Source: an uncultured Lachnospiraceae bacterium
GTDB lineage: Bacteria; Bacillota; Clostridia; Lachnospirales; Lachnospiraceae
Length of the DNA: 7,714 nucleotides
Reading direction: 5' to 3'
NCBI GenBank assembly: GCA_945834545.1
Contig: CAMAHO010000110.1
Coordinates: 1 to 7,714, forward strand
The translations under genes were made by a program, and so were the position numbers. Below, piece by piece: positions 7,340 through 7,714 of the stretch (position 1 is the first letter of the stretch; the number at the start of each line of letters is the position of its first letter). Below the pieces are notes generated by a model. That model saw nothing but the letters and a program-made list of their open reading frames with translations, had not been told where the DNA came from and did no database searches.

Positions 7340-7368
7340 ATTATACGGTTTTCACTTTGCTTTATCAA
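7340..7368 (-). promoter_or_regulatory. Sigma-A promoter of the chemoreceptor (and probably fprA and the lipoprotein)
   Basis: On the minus strand TTGATA (7363-7368), a 17-base spacer and TATAAT (7340-7345) form a near-consensus sigma-A promoter. The predicted transcript start is near 7333. This is not a sigma-28 type flagellar promoter, so the receptor need not be controlled with late flagellar genes. Its closeness to the ATG at 7330 argues for a downstream start codon or leaderless translation. Confidence 0.8.
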
Positions 7369-7398
7369 TAAAATTTTGAAATAGACTTCTTAACCAAT

Positions 7399-7425
7399 AA
7401 AAAAGGAACACCATTGAGGTGTTCC
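7399..7425 (-). terminator. Intrinsic terminator beyond the tRNA-Leu-like fragment
   Basis: An 8-bp stem (GGAACACC 7405-7412 with GGTGTTCC 7418-7425) closes the loop ATTGA and is followed on the minus strand by six T residues (7399-7404). It begins about five bases after the tRNA-Leu-like 3' end, as a tRNA gene's own terminator would. It now ends transcription from the partial gene at the right edge and shields the chemoreceptor promoter. Confidence 0.9.
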
Positions 7426-7430
7426 TACAC

Positions 7431-7451
7431 TGCTGGTGGCCGGACTTGAAC
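7431..7451 (-). other. tRNA-Leu 3'-end fragment, candidate integration (att) site
   Basis: The minus strand reads T-loop TTCAAGT, 3' T-stem CCGGC, acceptor strand CACCAGC and discriminator A, which fits the end of a bacterial tRNA-Leu. The partner strands are absent: the bases before the T-loop (ACTTGCG) cannot pair with CCGGC, and there is no leucine anticodon arm or D-arm upstream. So this is not a working tRNA. A terminator follows immediately. A 6-bp inverted repeat (GACTTG 7443-7448, CAAGTC 7453-7458) straddles the point where similarity ends, as at tyrosine-recombinase core sites. Fragment identity is well supported by structure; its role as an attachment site is inference. Confidence 0.6.
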
Positions 7452-7491
7452 GCAAGTCAGCTACACGCAGACCCGCATACAAAGCCCTATT

Positions 7492-7714
7492 TTATTCCCA
7501 CTTAAGATTATTTTGTATGGAAGATTCCTCTATCTCATATCTTTCAACATATCCTCCACAAAACTCCTTTGAAAACTGTTGACACAATGGGTATATAATC
7601 TCATTCATGGCTTTATCATAGTCTTCTTGAACTGCCTCATTATCCCATTCGTTAAGATTTGGAATATATATTTTTTTGTAAAACATCAAACCGTTATCGG
7701 CAGGTTCATCTGTA
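7492..7714 (-). CDS. C-terminal end of an unrecognised protein, gene cut by window edge
   Basis: The reading frame ends with TAA at 7492-7494 and stays open to the window edge, giving 73 residues ending NNLKWE. The first ATG (7686) has no ribosome site and the frame continues upstream of it (ending DEPADNGL before that Met), so this is probably the tail of a longer protein and not a small gene. It is hydrophilic and acidic, with no membrane segment or motif that I recognise. It is clearly AT-richer than the rest: two 60-base lines counted by hand (7501-7560 and 7561-7620) have 19 G/C each, against 30 of 60 in fprA (4981-5040) and 33 of 60 in the chemoreceptor gene (6001-6060). With the adjacent tRNA fragment this suggests acquired DNA. 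No function is proposed. Confidence 0.6.
   Translation of the reverse strand, partial: TDEPADNGLMFYKKIYIPNLNEWDNEAVQEDYDKAMNEIIYPLCQQFSKEFCGGYVERYEIEESSIQNNLKWE

Noticed and set aside
7431..7480. A complete functional tRNA next to the right-hand terminator
   Set aside because: Only the 3' end from the T-loop onward fits a tRNA. The 5' T-stem strand does not pair, and no anticodon or D-arm can be placed upstream on the minus strand.
7492..7689. A complete 65-residue small gene starting at TTG 7689 or ATG 7686
   Set aside because: No ribosome site precedes either codon and the frame is open to the window edge, so a truncated longer gene is the better reading.

Overview
The window looks like chromosomal DNA of an anaerobic Firmicute, most likely Lachnospiraceae (Clostridia). 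This rests on the mix of genes: a DUF3810 membrane peptidase, a YerB-type DUF3048 lipoprotein, an FprA flavodiiron protein, a Cache-type chemoreceptor and a lipoprotein built from Cys/His repeats of a kind common in Lachnospiraceae surface proteins. Clean sigma-A promoters and intrinsic hairpin terminators fit the same group. The assignment is inference; no rRNA or other phylogenetic marker is present.

Left part (1-1385). A tRNA-Phe(GAA), cut by the left edge, is read leftwards from a near-consensus promoter. Upstream of it on the same strand is a DUF3810 membrane protein with an HELAH zinc motif. A strong minus-strand terminator separates that gene from the next one. Middle-left (1386-3412). 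A DUF3048 lipoprotein (minus) and a small stand-alone cyclic-nucleotide-binding protein (plus) diverge from a 212-bp intergenic region that holds a promoter for each and a hairpin-forming leader for the plus-strand gene.

Middle-right (3379-7368). Three minus-strand genes lie close together with no visible terminator between them: chemoreceptor, flavodiiron protein FprA, and the Cys/His-repeat lipoprotein. A good promoter precedes the chemoreceptor and a hairpin terminator, shared with the convergent cyclic-nucleotide-binding gene, ends the block. Together they could form a motility plus O2/NO-defence unit: the receptor steers the cell, FprA reduces O2 or NO in the cytoplasm, and the lipoprotein sits outside the membrane with several candidate zinc or redox sites. 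That functional link is inferred from gene order only.

Right edge (7399-7714). A minus-strand terminator is preceded by about 21 bases that match the 3' end expected of a tRNA-Leu, without the rest of the tRNA. Beyond it lies the 3' end of an AT-rich, unrecognised gene that runs off the window. The simplest reading is an attachment site, with an integrated element starting near 7451 and extending rightwards. This is the most interesting lead in the window. I see no defence system, CRISPR array, transposase or integrase inside these 7.7 kb, and the remaining genes belong to recognisable families.
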